Shown: positions 1 to 12,000 of the stretch, piece by piece
Numbering within the stretch: position 1 is the first letter of the stretch
Layout of the letters: every line of letters begins with the position of its first letter
DNA from: Anarhynchus alexandrinus
Taxonomy: Eukaryota > Chordata > Aves > Charadriiformes > Charadriidae
Direction: 5' to 3'
DNA: 64,000 bases
NCBI GenBank assembly: GCA_008711295.1
Contig: VUYV01000044.1
Span: forward strand, 5,655,876 to 5,719,875
Program-made: the position numbers and the translations under genes
The notes under the pieces: generated by a model
Told to the model about the DNA's origin: nothing
Seen by the model: the letters and a program-made list of their open reading frames with translations, nothing else
The model's database searches: none

Positions 1-331
1 GCTCTCTCTCTGTCCCCACTGCCCATGCCGGTGCGGCTCTCGGCCCCCATTCTCCCGGCCCCCACACTCCCGGCCGAACTCCCCTTCCTCCTGCGCCACG
101 GCACCACGCTGCCCCGGGCAGGGTCCGGCTCACGGGCTCCTGCGTCGCAGTGCAAATGGCAGAGCCCGTTCCCTGTGCCCCACCTCCCCCCGGGTAAACT
201 CTGCCGCTGGGGACGGGGCCACGGGGAGGGAGAGGGGGGTCCCAGGTCTCCCCGTCCGGGTGCCGGGCACTGCTCCCCTGCCGCCGCTCACCCATGCCGC
301 CGCGCCTGCCGCCACCAGACCTGCTGCAGCT

Positions 332-337
332 AATAAA
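332..337 (+). terminator. Candidate poly(A) signal of upstream plus-strand gene
   Basis: A canonical AATAAA is followed within about 40 bases by a T/G-rich stretch (tctgcggtctctgtccct), the usual arrangement of a vertebrate cleavage site. By synteny it could end VSTM2L, but no exon of that gene is visible, so ownership is inferred. Confidence 0.4.
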
Positions 338-3300
338 GCTCTTTAAACGAAGCCTCTGCAAGTCTGCGGTCTCTGTCCCTGGCACGGTGACGGGACGTGG
401 ATTTGGCGTTGTCTTGGCTAAAAAGGGACACAGTTGGGGCTGCTCATGGGGGGGCTGCTGGGTCCTGGGCTGGGGCCACATGGGGTTGGGGATGAGGATG
501 AGGATGGGCATCGTCACCTGCAGCTGAGGAGCTGCCTGTCCTGCCTGGGAGGTGGGTGATGCTGCCCCGTGGGCGCAGGGTAGGGCTGGGTCCCAGCTGA
601 GCAGGGGCTGCTCTGCACCATGGCCATGGGGGGCTGCTGGGTGCAGTGGGGAGGCTGGGTGGGCTGCTGGGGGTCCGGCCCCTCTGCGTGCTGCCAGGTG
701 CCAGCCTCAGCCCCCGCCTGGGTGCCTCATCTCTGGCCAGGTGGGAGGTTGGGGTCCCCAAAGTGGGGATGCTGGCTGCCCCCCGGGGCCGGGCTCTGCC
801 CCATAGTGGGAGAGGAGCTCCCAGCATCGGCAGCGCCCGGCTGGGCCCCGGCTGCCAGCAGTCCCCCGGCTGCTTTGCAGCTTATTAATCCCTGGAGCTC
901 CATAGCACTCACCTCTCGCTTTGCTGATATGAAGCGATTTGTCATGTGTTAGAGTAACAAAAGCAAAAGCCGCTGGCCTGGTGTCAGCCAGCGCTGGCGG
1001 CAGCGGAAGGGCACGGCGCGGCTGGCGACCACGGGATGCGGCGAGAGCCACGCTCTCCTTTGCCACCCGCTGCGGGTCTCACCCGCAGAGCCACGGTCTC
1101 AGAGGAGCGAACGGCACAGGAGCCTGCAAACACGCAGGGTACTTCGTCAGGAGAAAAATATTAAGCAGGGCAAGGGGGGTGTTGTTGGAAATGCTGCTTT
1201 GCCACAAGCAATAACAGCCGCTGTGCCGTAGATCTCCCCGGCAGAGCCGGGGCGGTTGTGCTGCACTTGGATGCTCCTCGTCAGGGATCCGTGTTGCTGT
1301 GGGGTGGAGGAGAGGGAGCAGGAGGCATCGGCCACCAGCGCAATAAAATACAGTCTACAGAGGAGGAAAACGAAGAGCCGGAGCTGCTTTGGCGAGGGTA
1401 AAAGGCTGCAAATCACCTCAAATGGAGAGTAAACAAATTGCCGTGTGGTGTAGTAATTTGCAAAACCTAGAGGCAAGCTTTAAAAATAACAGGTTTTATT
1501 AGAAGAGATTAATTTTGCTGAGTTTATATGAAATCTTGGGAGCGGGAGTCAGGGAGAGGACCCCGCTGGATCTGTGTGCAGGACCCGGCAGCCCTGCGGC
1601 AGCGCCCGACTCCGGGGACTGCATGTGGGGCTGTGCCCCCCACCCCGGGTGCGAAGGGCTCCCCATGTTCGTGGCTGGGTTTGTGCGTGGAGGAGGTGGC
1701 TGGAAGTGGGTTTCTCGGCTCCGCATCCCCGTTGAGGATGGTTGGAGCAGGGTGAGCTCCCTGGCATCCCCTTTTGCTGTGTCTGGGAACGGCTGTGCCC
1801 CCCACATGGGGGGCAGCTGCCTGCTGGGGCCAGGACTCCTCTGGGACAGTGCAGGTGCTCGACGGGCTGGAGCTGGGCACCCCTCCTGCACCCCGGGGTG
1901 CTGCTCCAGCTCGGTCCCGGACCCCAGCGGGTCGGGGGCTGCTCCAGTGCCTGCCCGGGGAGGAGGGTGCGGGCAGGGGAGCGGAGAAGCCCCTGGGCTC
2001 GCTTGCAAATGGGCTGAGCTTAATATGCAAGTCACCGCTGGGGAGGAACCAGCCTCATGAAAATGCCATTTCCACGCAGTCACTCTTCTGGCCATTATCC
2101 TGCTTCAGACAAAAGCAATTTACTCTGCCTGTAATAAAGCAGGAGTGATAACGAAGCTGAGAAGAGCTGTGACAGGCGGCCGTGTGACTGAGGCCAGCGT
2201 CTCCCCGCTGCCCCCACCGCACCGCTGGCTGGGGATGGTGGCTGTGGGGAAAAATCTCTGGGAGAGCCAGGAAGCCTGGAGAGAGCACCGGGAGAAACCG
2301 GCGCTGGGACTCGGCGGGCGTCTGGGTGCAGTCGGTTGTGCCGATGGCCTGGCTGGGGGGATGTGGCTGGTTCCTGGGTACCGGGGCGCGCACCAGTGCC
2401 GTGACCAACACACCGACCTGCTCACCGGGCAAGGTGGGAGGGTGGCCTGTGGGAGCAGGCATCGGCCCTCCCTGTCTGCAGTGCTCTGCCCTGCCCGGCG
2501 AGTAATGCCAGCAAGAGAAGGGGCTGCATGGAAAGGTGCATTTGCCTCCATGGATGCAGCAGCTCTGCGCTGGGAAGGGGCGTCACAGGAGGGACAGAGC
2601 ACTGGGTCCCACCCTGTCCCTGAGGGGCATGGCAGGAGTGTCCCCTCACTGTCATAAGCACCTGAGCATCCTCCTCCCCACTATTGCCAGGGCAGTGACA
2701 TGATATCTCGGTGTGATGTGCGCCCTGAGCCACGGGGTGAAGCGTGGCAGCAGCCCCTGAGGCCCATCAGCATCCCTCCCGGAGCCCAGTTTCACACCCC
2801 GCCGGTGCCACCATCCGGCTCAGCAGCAAGGGGTCCATCAGCCCCGAAACCATATGGCAGCGTTATGGGGTCACCAGGATGCCCATGCTGAGTGGCAGCC
2901 CAAGGCCCCCTTCCCGATGGATGCAGCTGATTCCAGTTGCTCCCCACCTCCCCAGCTCTATTACACGGGGAAGATGGTAATTAAGAGAACTTTTCTAATT
3001 CCTCTCCTGTTGTCACAGCCCTCCTGCTGTCTGCACCATCCCGCTGAGAAACAGCAGCCTCCGCCTCCCTCCCCTAGCCCGCACTTGGGAGGGAGGGAGA
3101 TGGCTGGTCCGGGCTCCCGTGTGGTGCCATGAGACCTCTGACCATGGAGCACGTCCTGGCAGGTTGTCCCTGTGCACACGCTGGGGATCCGCAGCCTTGA
3201 GATGTCATACCCGCCGGAGATGGCTTCGCTTCCAGCCCTGTCTGCAGGAGCTGCGGCTGCGCCGTCCCCACCGTGGCTGTCAAGACCCCGAGAATGGGAG

Positions 3301-3654
3301 CTAGCACGGACAGGACCAGAGGGGGATGCGTGTGGATCGTCAGGGGTGGGAGCAAGGACTCTGATGCGACAGTGCTGCCTTTGAGCCTCATGCCTGTCCT
3401 CCCGCGTGGTGGTGTGCCTTGATGTGGGGACAGACGCTGCGGTCGGCAGGGTCCCCGCGGCTGGGCAGGACGGGCTGGCTGCTGAGACCCGGGCGGGTTT
3501 ACAGGGCTGGTGCTGGGAAGGCAGCCGGGGAGGTGTTTCACTGTGGTGGATGCTGCAGTAGATGGATATAGGTGGATACTGCAGATGCCATTTGGTTTTA
3601 TGCTTTTCCTTTCAGAAACATGTATAACTTTATTCTACAAAAATCCAACCCTAG

Positions 3655-3660
3655 AATAAA
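3655..3660 (+). terminator. Second candidate plus-strand poly(A) signal
   Basis: AATAAA followed by the T-rich ggttatttgtatttctttt. It sits in an AT-rich pocket at the end of the GC-rich block, so it could be a distal site for the same upstream gene. No transcript evidence is available. Confidence 0.3.
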
Positions 3661-4551
3661 GGTTATTTGTATTTCTTTTAAGCTTGCCTTATCTTGGCGG
3701 AGGTGAATCCAGCAAGGCTGGGCTACTCCTGCTTCCCAGAGGTCACCAAACAGTGCAGAGCATGTGCAGACAAATCACTTGTCTGTCTGAAGCCCGTGAC
3801 CAGCTGGTGATGCCCGGCAATAGGAGGGGTGCTTCTCGCCAGGCTGGTTCGGGGGCTGAGACCAAGCTGCAGGAAGATGGCACGGGTTTCTCATGGCAAT
3901 GTTTCACTTGTATCTCCCCGGCAAGAGGCGCAGCCCATGACGAGCCCGTGACAGCCCCGTACTGCTGGGTGCAGGGAGGGCAGGGAGAGGCAGTGGGTGG
4001 AGAGACCGAACAGATGGTTTGGGCAGGAGCACCATCACGGTGCTGCTGATCAGTCACGTGTGAGCTCCAGCCAGCGCTGACGGCAAGGCAGAGACAGGTT
4101 GGATGCAGCGTGTGCACCTGATGGATGAGTTTTATCAAGTGTTACAACAATCCAGAAAATTCTGCACCAACCCCAAGGGTGCTTTGGAGACCAAAGATAA
4201 TATTTCACCTTTCTGCCTCTCCTGTCTTCCCGTCAGATCAACTCTGAAGGGCTCCTTTGTACAAAATCCAACCCAGTGTTAAGAACTGAATATATATTAA
4301 AAGAAGCATAAGAGGGTAAAAGCTGAACCACAGCCCTGTCCCATCTGGTAAAAAGCCACTGACTTGTGTTTTTCCTGGAGAAGCAACCAGGAGTAAAGCC
4401 TGAACAAAACCAGGGAGACAAGGGGAGGTAATCTCAGCTGAGGGGGGTGTTGGCATCAGCCCCCTTGGTCCTACCAGCCGAGACACGTTTTTGGACACTC
4501 ACCCAGGATCCCCAACAGCAATGCACAAAGCCTGTTCCGTGTAACAATCAG

Positions 4552-4557
4552 TTTATT
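4552..4557 (-). terminator. TTI1: Distal candidate poly(A) signal of TTI1
   Basis: AATAAA on the minus strand with a G/T-rich element 15-40 bases beyond it (ggctttgtgcattgctgttgg). It is the better match to a complete cleavage/polyadenylation site. Confidence 0.5.
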
Positions 4558-5298
4558 GCTTTGGTTTTTGCATTTTTGAGCTTGCTTCCAAATTTACACT
4601 CAAGATCCATCCCTTTGCTTTACTAGCATAAAACTTTCACAAGTGTCGGGAGGCAGTCTGCTGCCAGAGGTCGCCCTGGGTGAAGCTGACGAACCCAGGA
4701 GACAGCGTGGTCTGGGAGCAGCCAAGTAAAGCAGCACGTGCAGACCGTCTCTGGGGACGGAGCCTGGAGGACTCGGGAGCTGGAGTACGCTACAGCCGCT
4801 TCCAGGTGAGCGGCAAGCCCGTGCCCCTCTGGAGGGGAGGCCCTTTGGCAGGGGCAGCAAGCAGACCCCAAGGACTTGTCATCCTCTCTGCTCACTGCAT
4901 TGTGCTATACCTGCTCAAGCAAGTGCCATGGTACCACCACGCTCACACCTAATGTCACCACCTGCATCGTCTGACCACACACGTACCCACCTGGGAGGCT
5001 GTACCGGGGCACAGGTAGATACTTCATCTAGTTCTCCTTGGGGTGGGTTCTAAAAATTTGAGAGGTCTAAGAAATGGCCTGCGAGAATGACAGGCAATCT
5101 GGGAACAAGGAGGAGTCTTAAATCACTTGCAAGCTGTAAATCAGGACTGGCTGTTTTTCTAAAGCATGTCTTGTACTCAGTGGTGAGAATCAGGGACCAC
5201 AACGCATTTGGCCGGTCTCAGCAAACTGCAGACTATAAGGAACAGCCTTGATCCTTCCAAGAGGATGTGCTGTTCTTGCCAGTAATACTGGTGAGGAA

Positions 5299-5304
5299 TT
5301 TATT
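5299..5304 (-). terminator. TTI1: Proximal candidate poly(A) signal of TTI1
   Basis: AATAAA on the minus strand about 550 bases after the TTI1 stop. The downstream sequence is not clearly G/T-rich, so it is weaker than the distal signal at 4552-4557. Confidence 0.35.
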
Positions 5305-5849
5305 GGAAGTACATTTTAACTTTTTCTGATAATAACTGATTTTAAAAACAAGATTTCTAATGCACCCCAAACAGGATTCTCTCCCTGGGAAGGGTTAAGG
5401 CCAGAAAGAGCTTTTGAGTTGGCAATCATTGTCCAGCTGAGAACAGGAGGGAATATCACAGTTGTGAGGAGGTCAGATGGCTGTGGGGGGTTGCTGAAGG
5501 GGCACCACCTAAGGATCAAGTATTGGGAAGTAATTTATGGAAAATTACTCTCTCCTCGTACTGAAGAACTTGAAATAGATGTGTTGTGCCCCCTGGATTT
5601 CTCTCCAGCACCACGTACAGAGAAGCACAAGTCAGGAGGAATGGGGGCGATGTACCCACCTCATCCTCAAACACTGTTTAAAACAAAATAAATAAAACTT
5701 CTGCCCGTGGGGAGGGTGTCTCGGCCAGCACCCCAGAGTGGGCAGTCCTTCCTTTGCCCCCAGAACGATTCAGGGCCTGACGGGATTTTCCCAGGCGAGC
5801 TCTATCCCGGTGGTTCCTCATTCCACTCCCCAGGCGCTGCGGAGGTCTG

Positions 5850-6084
5850 TCAAGGAGGAGATGCCTCTTGGGTGCCAGCCCGCGGCGTCGCGCTCTCCTG
5901 CTGCTGCAGCTTCTCCAGCAGGAGCAGCACATTGTCGGTGAACTCATTCCGCTGCCTTCCCATCCCATGGAGCTTCACGGGCCGCAGGCTGGTGTGGGGG
6001 GGCTCGTACCGGTGAGGGCAGCAGACCTCGTTCAGGAGGAGCCAGGTGCTGTCAGGGTCCACGCGCATTAGGTGGAGGAAAACA
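5850..6084 (-). CDS. TTI1: TTI1 last coding exon (residues ~1023-1100) and stop
   Basis: Coding part is 235 bases after acceptor ctgttttccaaag|. It encodes [21 protein letters not shown], then [20 protein letters not shown] and the terminal [12 protein letters not shown]. The reading frame ends in TGA at 5852-5850. The last ~15 residues ([10 protein letters not shown]) run past the point where I remember human TTI1 ending. Confidence 0.95.
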
Positions 6085-9000
6085 CTTTGGAAAACAGTGG
6101 GAAGAAAGGAAAGAAAAGTAAGGAGAAGGCCTTTTGATTGGCACCCAACAGAGTCATTAACAGAGAGCTTTGATGTTGTCTGCAACCTCTGACAGTTGAT
6201 CAGACTTGAAGGCTCATTAGAGAGAGTCATTAAAATGGCTCCTGTGCCCAAGAGAAGACAGTTTGGTGGTTTCACATCACCAGCAAATGGGAGAAAACTA
6301 GTTGTTATGCTACATGGTATGTTATCAACATCAGACAAGCAGTTGGTGAATAACTGACCCAGGCTTTGGGCTCAGCATTATAGGCTGTTGCTGGCAAAAG
6401 CCCTTCTAAACCAGCCTGTCCCAAGCGCTGGAGAGGTGACTGCGGAGTATTGCATGTGCTATTTACATCTGGCATGTTTTGGACAATCGCTCTGGCAGAG
6501 CTCTTGAAAGAAGTTGTATATGTTGTTCACCACCCACTCTGGTTTTTGGGGAGTGAGTGGGTCAACCCACCTGGACTTCTGTCCCTTTTCAGAGGTGGTA
6601 AAAACAAGGGTATTTCTGGACAGCTGTCCAGGCTGGGCCACAAGTAGAGTTGAGTGCTGTACTTTTTGCTTATGTGGTCTCCTCTCATGCCAAGTCCTTA
6701 TTAGCTCCCTCCAAATTTTCTTCCTTCTGCACAGCACCTTTCATGAAGCAGGATTTTTTTTTTTTAAATAAACCTTCATTAACAATAGAACAGAGGAAGA
6801 GAGGAATGACAACTTCCTCTAATGCTTTACTGCTGTGTTGATGGTTTTCACTTTGAATTTCAATACCCCAGGTAAGATGGGGGATTTGACTTTTGAGTAT
6901 GCGCTTCACACTTTGACTCCAGCTGTGAGCTGCTGTAACAAAGATGCTGCGGACAGTCCTGCTGGCGAGCAGGAAGCTCCTAGGAGCAAAAGAGCAAATG
7001 GCTGATTTGCATGACCTACATTTACTCATTTCTTTCTGCCAGTTCTCATTGTGGGTAACCTTTGGGCTTGGCTAGATCCGTGTCAGGGTTTAACGCACAG
7101 AAGGCATATTCAGCTGAACCGGTATTAAGTTCTCTCTGGCTGTGCCATGTACAAAATTAAACTAGAATTTGCAGGCTGCCCTGACAGCACCGCGCGGCCT
7201 CTTCCTGCATGGCGCTGAGCACTCGGTGCTCCCACGGAGACTATGAGCACCAAAGGCACTCACCAAACTTGCGGGTCAGCTTTCCAATACCTCAGTAAAT
7301 GCCCGGCCACATGTCTTCAGGCCTCTAGTTTCTACCAAAATTACGGGGCCATGAGGAGAACAAGAGCTGGGCAAGGTAAGAGAGAAATCAGGGCAGGTTT
7401 GTCTCTGTTCCCCCAAGAAGCACAGGACAGAACTCTCCTCTCTAAAATCAAAGATCACCTGCTACAAGAGCCACAAAAAATCCAGACCTGATTGCTGCCA
7501 AAACTTCTCCCTGAAGAACTCTTATCCCTAAAGTGAGCTTGCTTCCTATGTAGAGCAGGCAGAAATCCCTTTTAGCAGCTCTCCTCTGAAAGGGAGCGCA
7601 GTGCCACAGATAACCTGAAAAAGCACAGAAGTGAGACGGAGGCACTAGAAAGCTCCCTCACCTCCTCACAATAATCTTGTGGCTGTATGAATTGTTGCTC
7701 CATGAGCAGCCAAAGCTGTTGCTTTTGCCTGTCTGCTGTTAACCACTTGCTTGTCTCTCCGTGCAGGTCTCTGAACAGCAATGAGGGAAGACATTGCCAC
7801 CGCAAGCTGTTGGCAGTGTCCCCTCCTGAGGGTGCCTGCAGTGCCTATCTGTCTGCTCCAGAGGAACCCAGCACGAACATGCTCCGAAGTGATAGCTGTG
7901 CTTGGCGAAAACTGCATCAGCAATGTGCCTTCTTTCTGGGGGACAGCCAGAGGCAGGTGAGCTCATGGGGCTTTTCGCTCCCCTGGTTTTGTTATTGCAG
8001 CTCTGCTGACTGGAAAAGGGAGGGCTGACCCGACCCGAGTGCCATCCTCCCAGGTGCCAGACCAAGCCAAGCGCAGGCAGGGTCTACAGCCTGTACCTGC
8101 TGACATCCCTGCAGCGGCTCTCCCAGCCCTGCCGGCTGCCAGTGCTCTCCGGGCGCTCGCTTGGCCACGACAGCGTGAGCGTGCAGCTGTGTGCCTGCCA
8201 GCAAACAGCAGGTCCCAGTGGTTCCCCCTGGCTTACGACGGGCTGCGGCATCGAAATCATCCTCATTCCTTATGGCCGGGGTGGATAGGACCAGGCAAGA
8301 AAGATGAGTCACTGGGAGGTAAACATGGGAACAGGGAATACTATTCAGCTGGCTTCTGCTTCTCCAGCACGTGCACAACTTTACCTCTTGTATTCACAGC
8401 AAAGATACTCTGCTCTCCAACCTCTTCCCAATCTGCCACTCCGGAGAGAGCAACCCTCAAGAGATTAGCTGGTCCCTGGAGAACTCCACTGCCTCTTGTG
8501 CCCATAATGGCCCGAGGTGTGTGATTATCTCCTGATAACCTGGAGTGCTGTGCAGCGTAAAGAACAACTTGACTTCTACATTTTCAAACTAACTCTGGGG
8601 TAGTTTCTAAGCAACCTGTTTCCATGGCAAAGAATCCTGGGGTTAATCCAGGTTTGTTTTCTGTTGTTGCTTTTTTTTAACTTAAATATCATTTTATTGA
8701 ATTTTGCCTTGTGCGGGTGGCTGTTTTAGTGTACTTCAGCCCAGCTTGGGAATGACAGCTGTCAATAAGTATCCAATAAAATACACAATCAAACCAAAAG
8801 ATGTACACTGCATAATCAACTTTGGTATCTAAAAAGGTCCAAAAATAGCTCATATTTGTTCCAGTTGTGCTAAACAACTTATTTTACTAGCACAGAGCAG
8901 AGTTAGGCTGTTCTGTTGCCTTGTCTTTTCCCAAGTTCTAAGCAAAGCCACGGCACAGTGATCAGGCTGGGAAAAGGACAATTTTTCTGGCTTCTGCATC

Positions 9001-12000
9001 TCTGCTGAATGTTTAACTAGATACAGTTCACCACAGACTTCAGTAAGAACTGGGAAAATTACTTCTGCATCCTGAAAAAAAACCAACCCTCCTATCCAGA
9101 CTGACCAAAGGGTCAAATGGTAAACTTCACAGGCTGTAAACATTTATTAGGAATTAACTATGTTTCAAAACAGTCACTTCAAACTGAAGAAATGCAGAAC
9201 TATTTGTGAAGTGTTGACATAAGCCAACGACATTTTCTTAATCTCTTTTCCTTCAAAGTGTTTATTTTTTTTTTCCCCCAAAGTGAAAAGCTTGTCAGGG
9301 ATGATGCAACTTAATAAATTGATGAGAAGCTCAAATTTACATGTTCTGACTTTCAGTTTACACCACCTTCCCCGCTGCCTTGTTCCCAGTGCTTGGCCCC
9401 ACACCACCACCCCTCAGCTGCTCAAGTGTTTCTGGTCACTTTACCCACAGTTGCACTGGCTTATTTTCAATGAAAGCAAAGATGTATCTAGTGCTCCCGA
9501 GCCTTCCCCAAACCCTCTTCAGTATTTTTTTTCCCAAGCTTTGGATAATATTCCTCTCCTGGAATACTCCCAGCAGTCATCTTATAATAAAGCCTATTGT
9601 CCCATTTTCTCTTCCTCAGACATGCTGGAGTTCTGTTTTTCCCAGCGTCTATTTTTGCCTGTTGAGTATTGCATGAAGCTGCAGTTGCAAAATTCACTTA
9701 CTCCCACTGGTTCATCTAATAAAACTGCAGGGTCCCATAAATGGGATTAAGCAGCCTCCCTGGGGCATGATAACATCCCTGGAATACAGCCAAAACTCCC
9801 CCTTTTTTTTCTTTTTGTGGCTCCAGCATCTTGGCCAAAAATTCTTGCTTAGCCCTTCGCATGCCTACAGAATCTTCACTTAGTCAGTGCAAGGAGTTAT
9901 TGGAGCTGCAGCTGACTTTGTAAGACCTGACCTTGTTCTTGGCAGGTCACAACTCATGAGTTGAGTAAGAATCCAAAAAGCTGAGCAAAGGCCAGTTAGT
10001 ATAAATCAATATGGCAAGCTGATTCCAAACATCTTTTTACCTTGTATGATTTCTGCAGTGATAAAGCTGAGTTATGTGACGTATGTTGGCACTCATGCTA
10101 TGGCTAAGATTAGTTCTGGTCTGTCCGTTTTTAGAAGCATTTAAAATGCAGAATTTTTCACGTAGCAGGCTGATAATGTTGCTCTTGCCTGGATGGAAAG
10201 GGCCTTACATGTGACAACCTGTGTCAGTTTGCAGGATTACTTTCAGGCACATGGAGAGCAAGGAAAAGGACTGGAGCTTACAGGAATCTGGTGGTTAAGC
10301 AGGTGGAGAAAGGAAATTGAAGCATGGCTGAGAAATGATTCTTATCCTGGCGCTGGAGCTGATTGTTGTGGTGCAAACTAATATCGACTTTTCCAAGCTG
10401 AAACCTCAGATCAGGTATACCACAGTTAAAAGTGATTGTGCTATGTTTAACTCTGACCCATCCAGGCTCCAAGACTAGGGAACAAACAGGACTAAACTAA
10501 AAAAAAAAACCACCCAAACTACAAGTACTGCCATATGCATGGTTAATATCAAGCCAGACACGATGCATGCCTCAGTGCATATATGTGTTGGCCGACAGAG
10601 CTACACATGATAGCTGCTAACAGAAGACCTTGCTTTGTTCAGCGTAATATGTACTGTATGGTTGTCCCAGTTCGCCTCGGTGGCCAGTTTGGCCCAAACC
10701 ACAGCAATGGTGCATGAAAGGCGTGGGCGGAGCAGTGTACCATTAGGCATGTTTCCCTTAAAATAGAATAAAAATAATATACAGGAGAAGAATGTTACTT
10801 GCCCTGAAACTTTGCTGTCCTTTTTCTCGAGCTCGCTTCACAATATAGCCTCTAATGACCCTATCACATCATAGGGCTAATTCAGCATTTCCCCCCACCC
10901 CTGCTGTGGGGGAAATTGCACAGCTTTTCAGACTGCTTTGTTAATGATTTAAAAGCTTAAGATTCCAAATATCTGGATAAATCCTGGTGTTCTGCTTTCT
11001 ATTCCAGCATTGCTTACACAGACGAACACTTTATTGTATTAAGGGTATGCAAGCCTACAGCGAAGAACCCCTTTGCAGAACAAATGCTGCTGAAGCCTGC
11101 TGCGATGCAATAAAAGCCACTAAGGTAAAAATAAACCTACTTTCCCCGGTGCAGGAATACAAACAAAGGCTACAGCTTCTGAAAGCACTTTCCCTCTAAA
11201 CTGCTGCCCAGCCACACAAAAGCCCTTCACACCTTGCACCCCCCGGGGAAGCCTTCGCTCAGGTGAAAGGGAACTGGCAGCTCTTCCCTTTTCAAGAGCC
11301 TGCCCTCCGAAATCCGCAGCGCCTGCGGAACCTGCTCCCCTCAGGGGAGGGGAGGGTTGGCCACACAGAAAGAGGGGGGGCTTTTCCCCCCCGTCCTTCA
11401 GCAGAAACAGAGGTGCACGGCTTGCTTATTCCCTTTCCAGTTTCTGTAACCGGACTCGATTTGTCTGCTGAAATCTCTGGCCTTGTTTCCAGGTGACAAC
11501 ATATGACAATAGTGATTTCTTATCCTGACAGCAGGAACATGCTGAGCAGGATTTTGAACACCAAGCAGCAAAGTATGTCTGTCAACACTTCATATTGCTG
11601 ATGTGTGTTCACCTAAACTGTTTGTGCTCTTTTAACCTCTCCCAGCCTTCTCAGAGCAAGACTGGTGCCAAGACTGACAGCTTCCCAAACAAACTCCGGT
11701 CCACCTGGCAGAGCCTGCATGGACGTGATCACAGGAGCCCAGGGAAAATGGAAGGATAACAGAAGTAAATCCCCCAGCCTGCAGAAGGTATTAAGCGATA
11801 AAATACATGGGAATGTCTGGCATATCCTCCTGCATAGCTGTCTTCCCCTCTGCAGTTTTATGCCATCAGCGGGCCAAGAGCCCTAAGTATTCTAGCATAG
11901 GAGGTGGTTAGAAAAAAGCAAGTAGCACATCTTCCCCCTCTGTCCCCAAATGCATTGTGAGGTAATCTGAAAGTCAACTGTAACTTGTGGGCAAGCTAAC

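Larger units (their letters stand above)
1..4500. other. GC-rich intergenic region left of TTI1
   Basis: No coding exon could be supported on either strand. The many open frames here are short, proline/glycine/arginine-rich by-products of high GC content. In human the neighbour on this side is VSTM2L, transcribed toward TTI1, so the first few hundred bases, and possibly up to about 3.7 kb, may be its 3' UTR; I do not see the VSTM2L protein C terminus. Two plus-strand AATAAA signals are listed separately. AT-rich islands near 0.89 and 2.0 kb stand out from the GC-rich background and are discussed as findings. Confidence 0.6.
4530..5849 (-). other. TTI1: TTI1 3' UTR (inferred extent)
   Basis: Noncoding sequence after the TTI1 stop. 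Two minus-strand AATAAA signals occur, at 5304-5299 and 4557-4552. The distal one is followed by a G/T-rich tract (ctttgtgcattgctgttggg), so I place the main cleavage site near 4530 and a 3' UTR of about 1.3 kb. The end point is inferred. Confidence 0.55.

Noticed and set aside
1..333. 102-codon plus-strand frame at the left edge, considered as the VSTM2L C terminus
   Set aside because: It does not resemble the VSTM2L tail; the AATAAA overlapping its end suggests this is 3' UTR.
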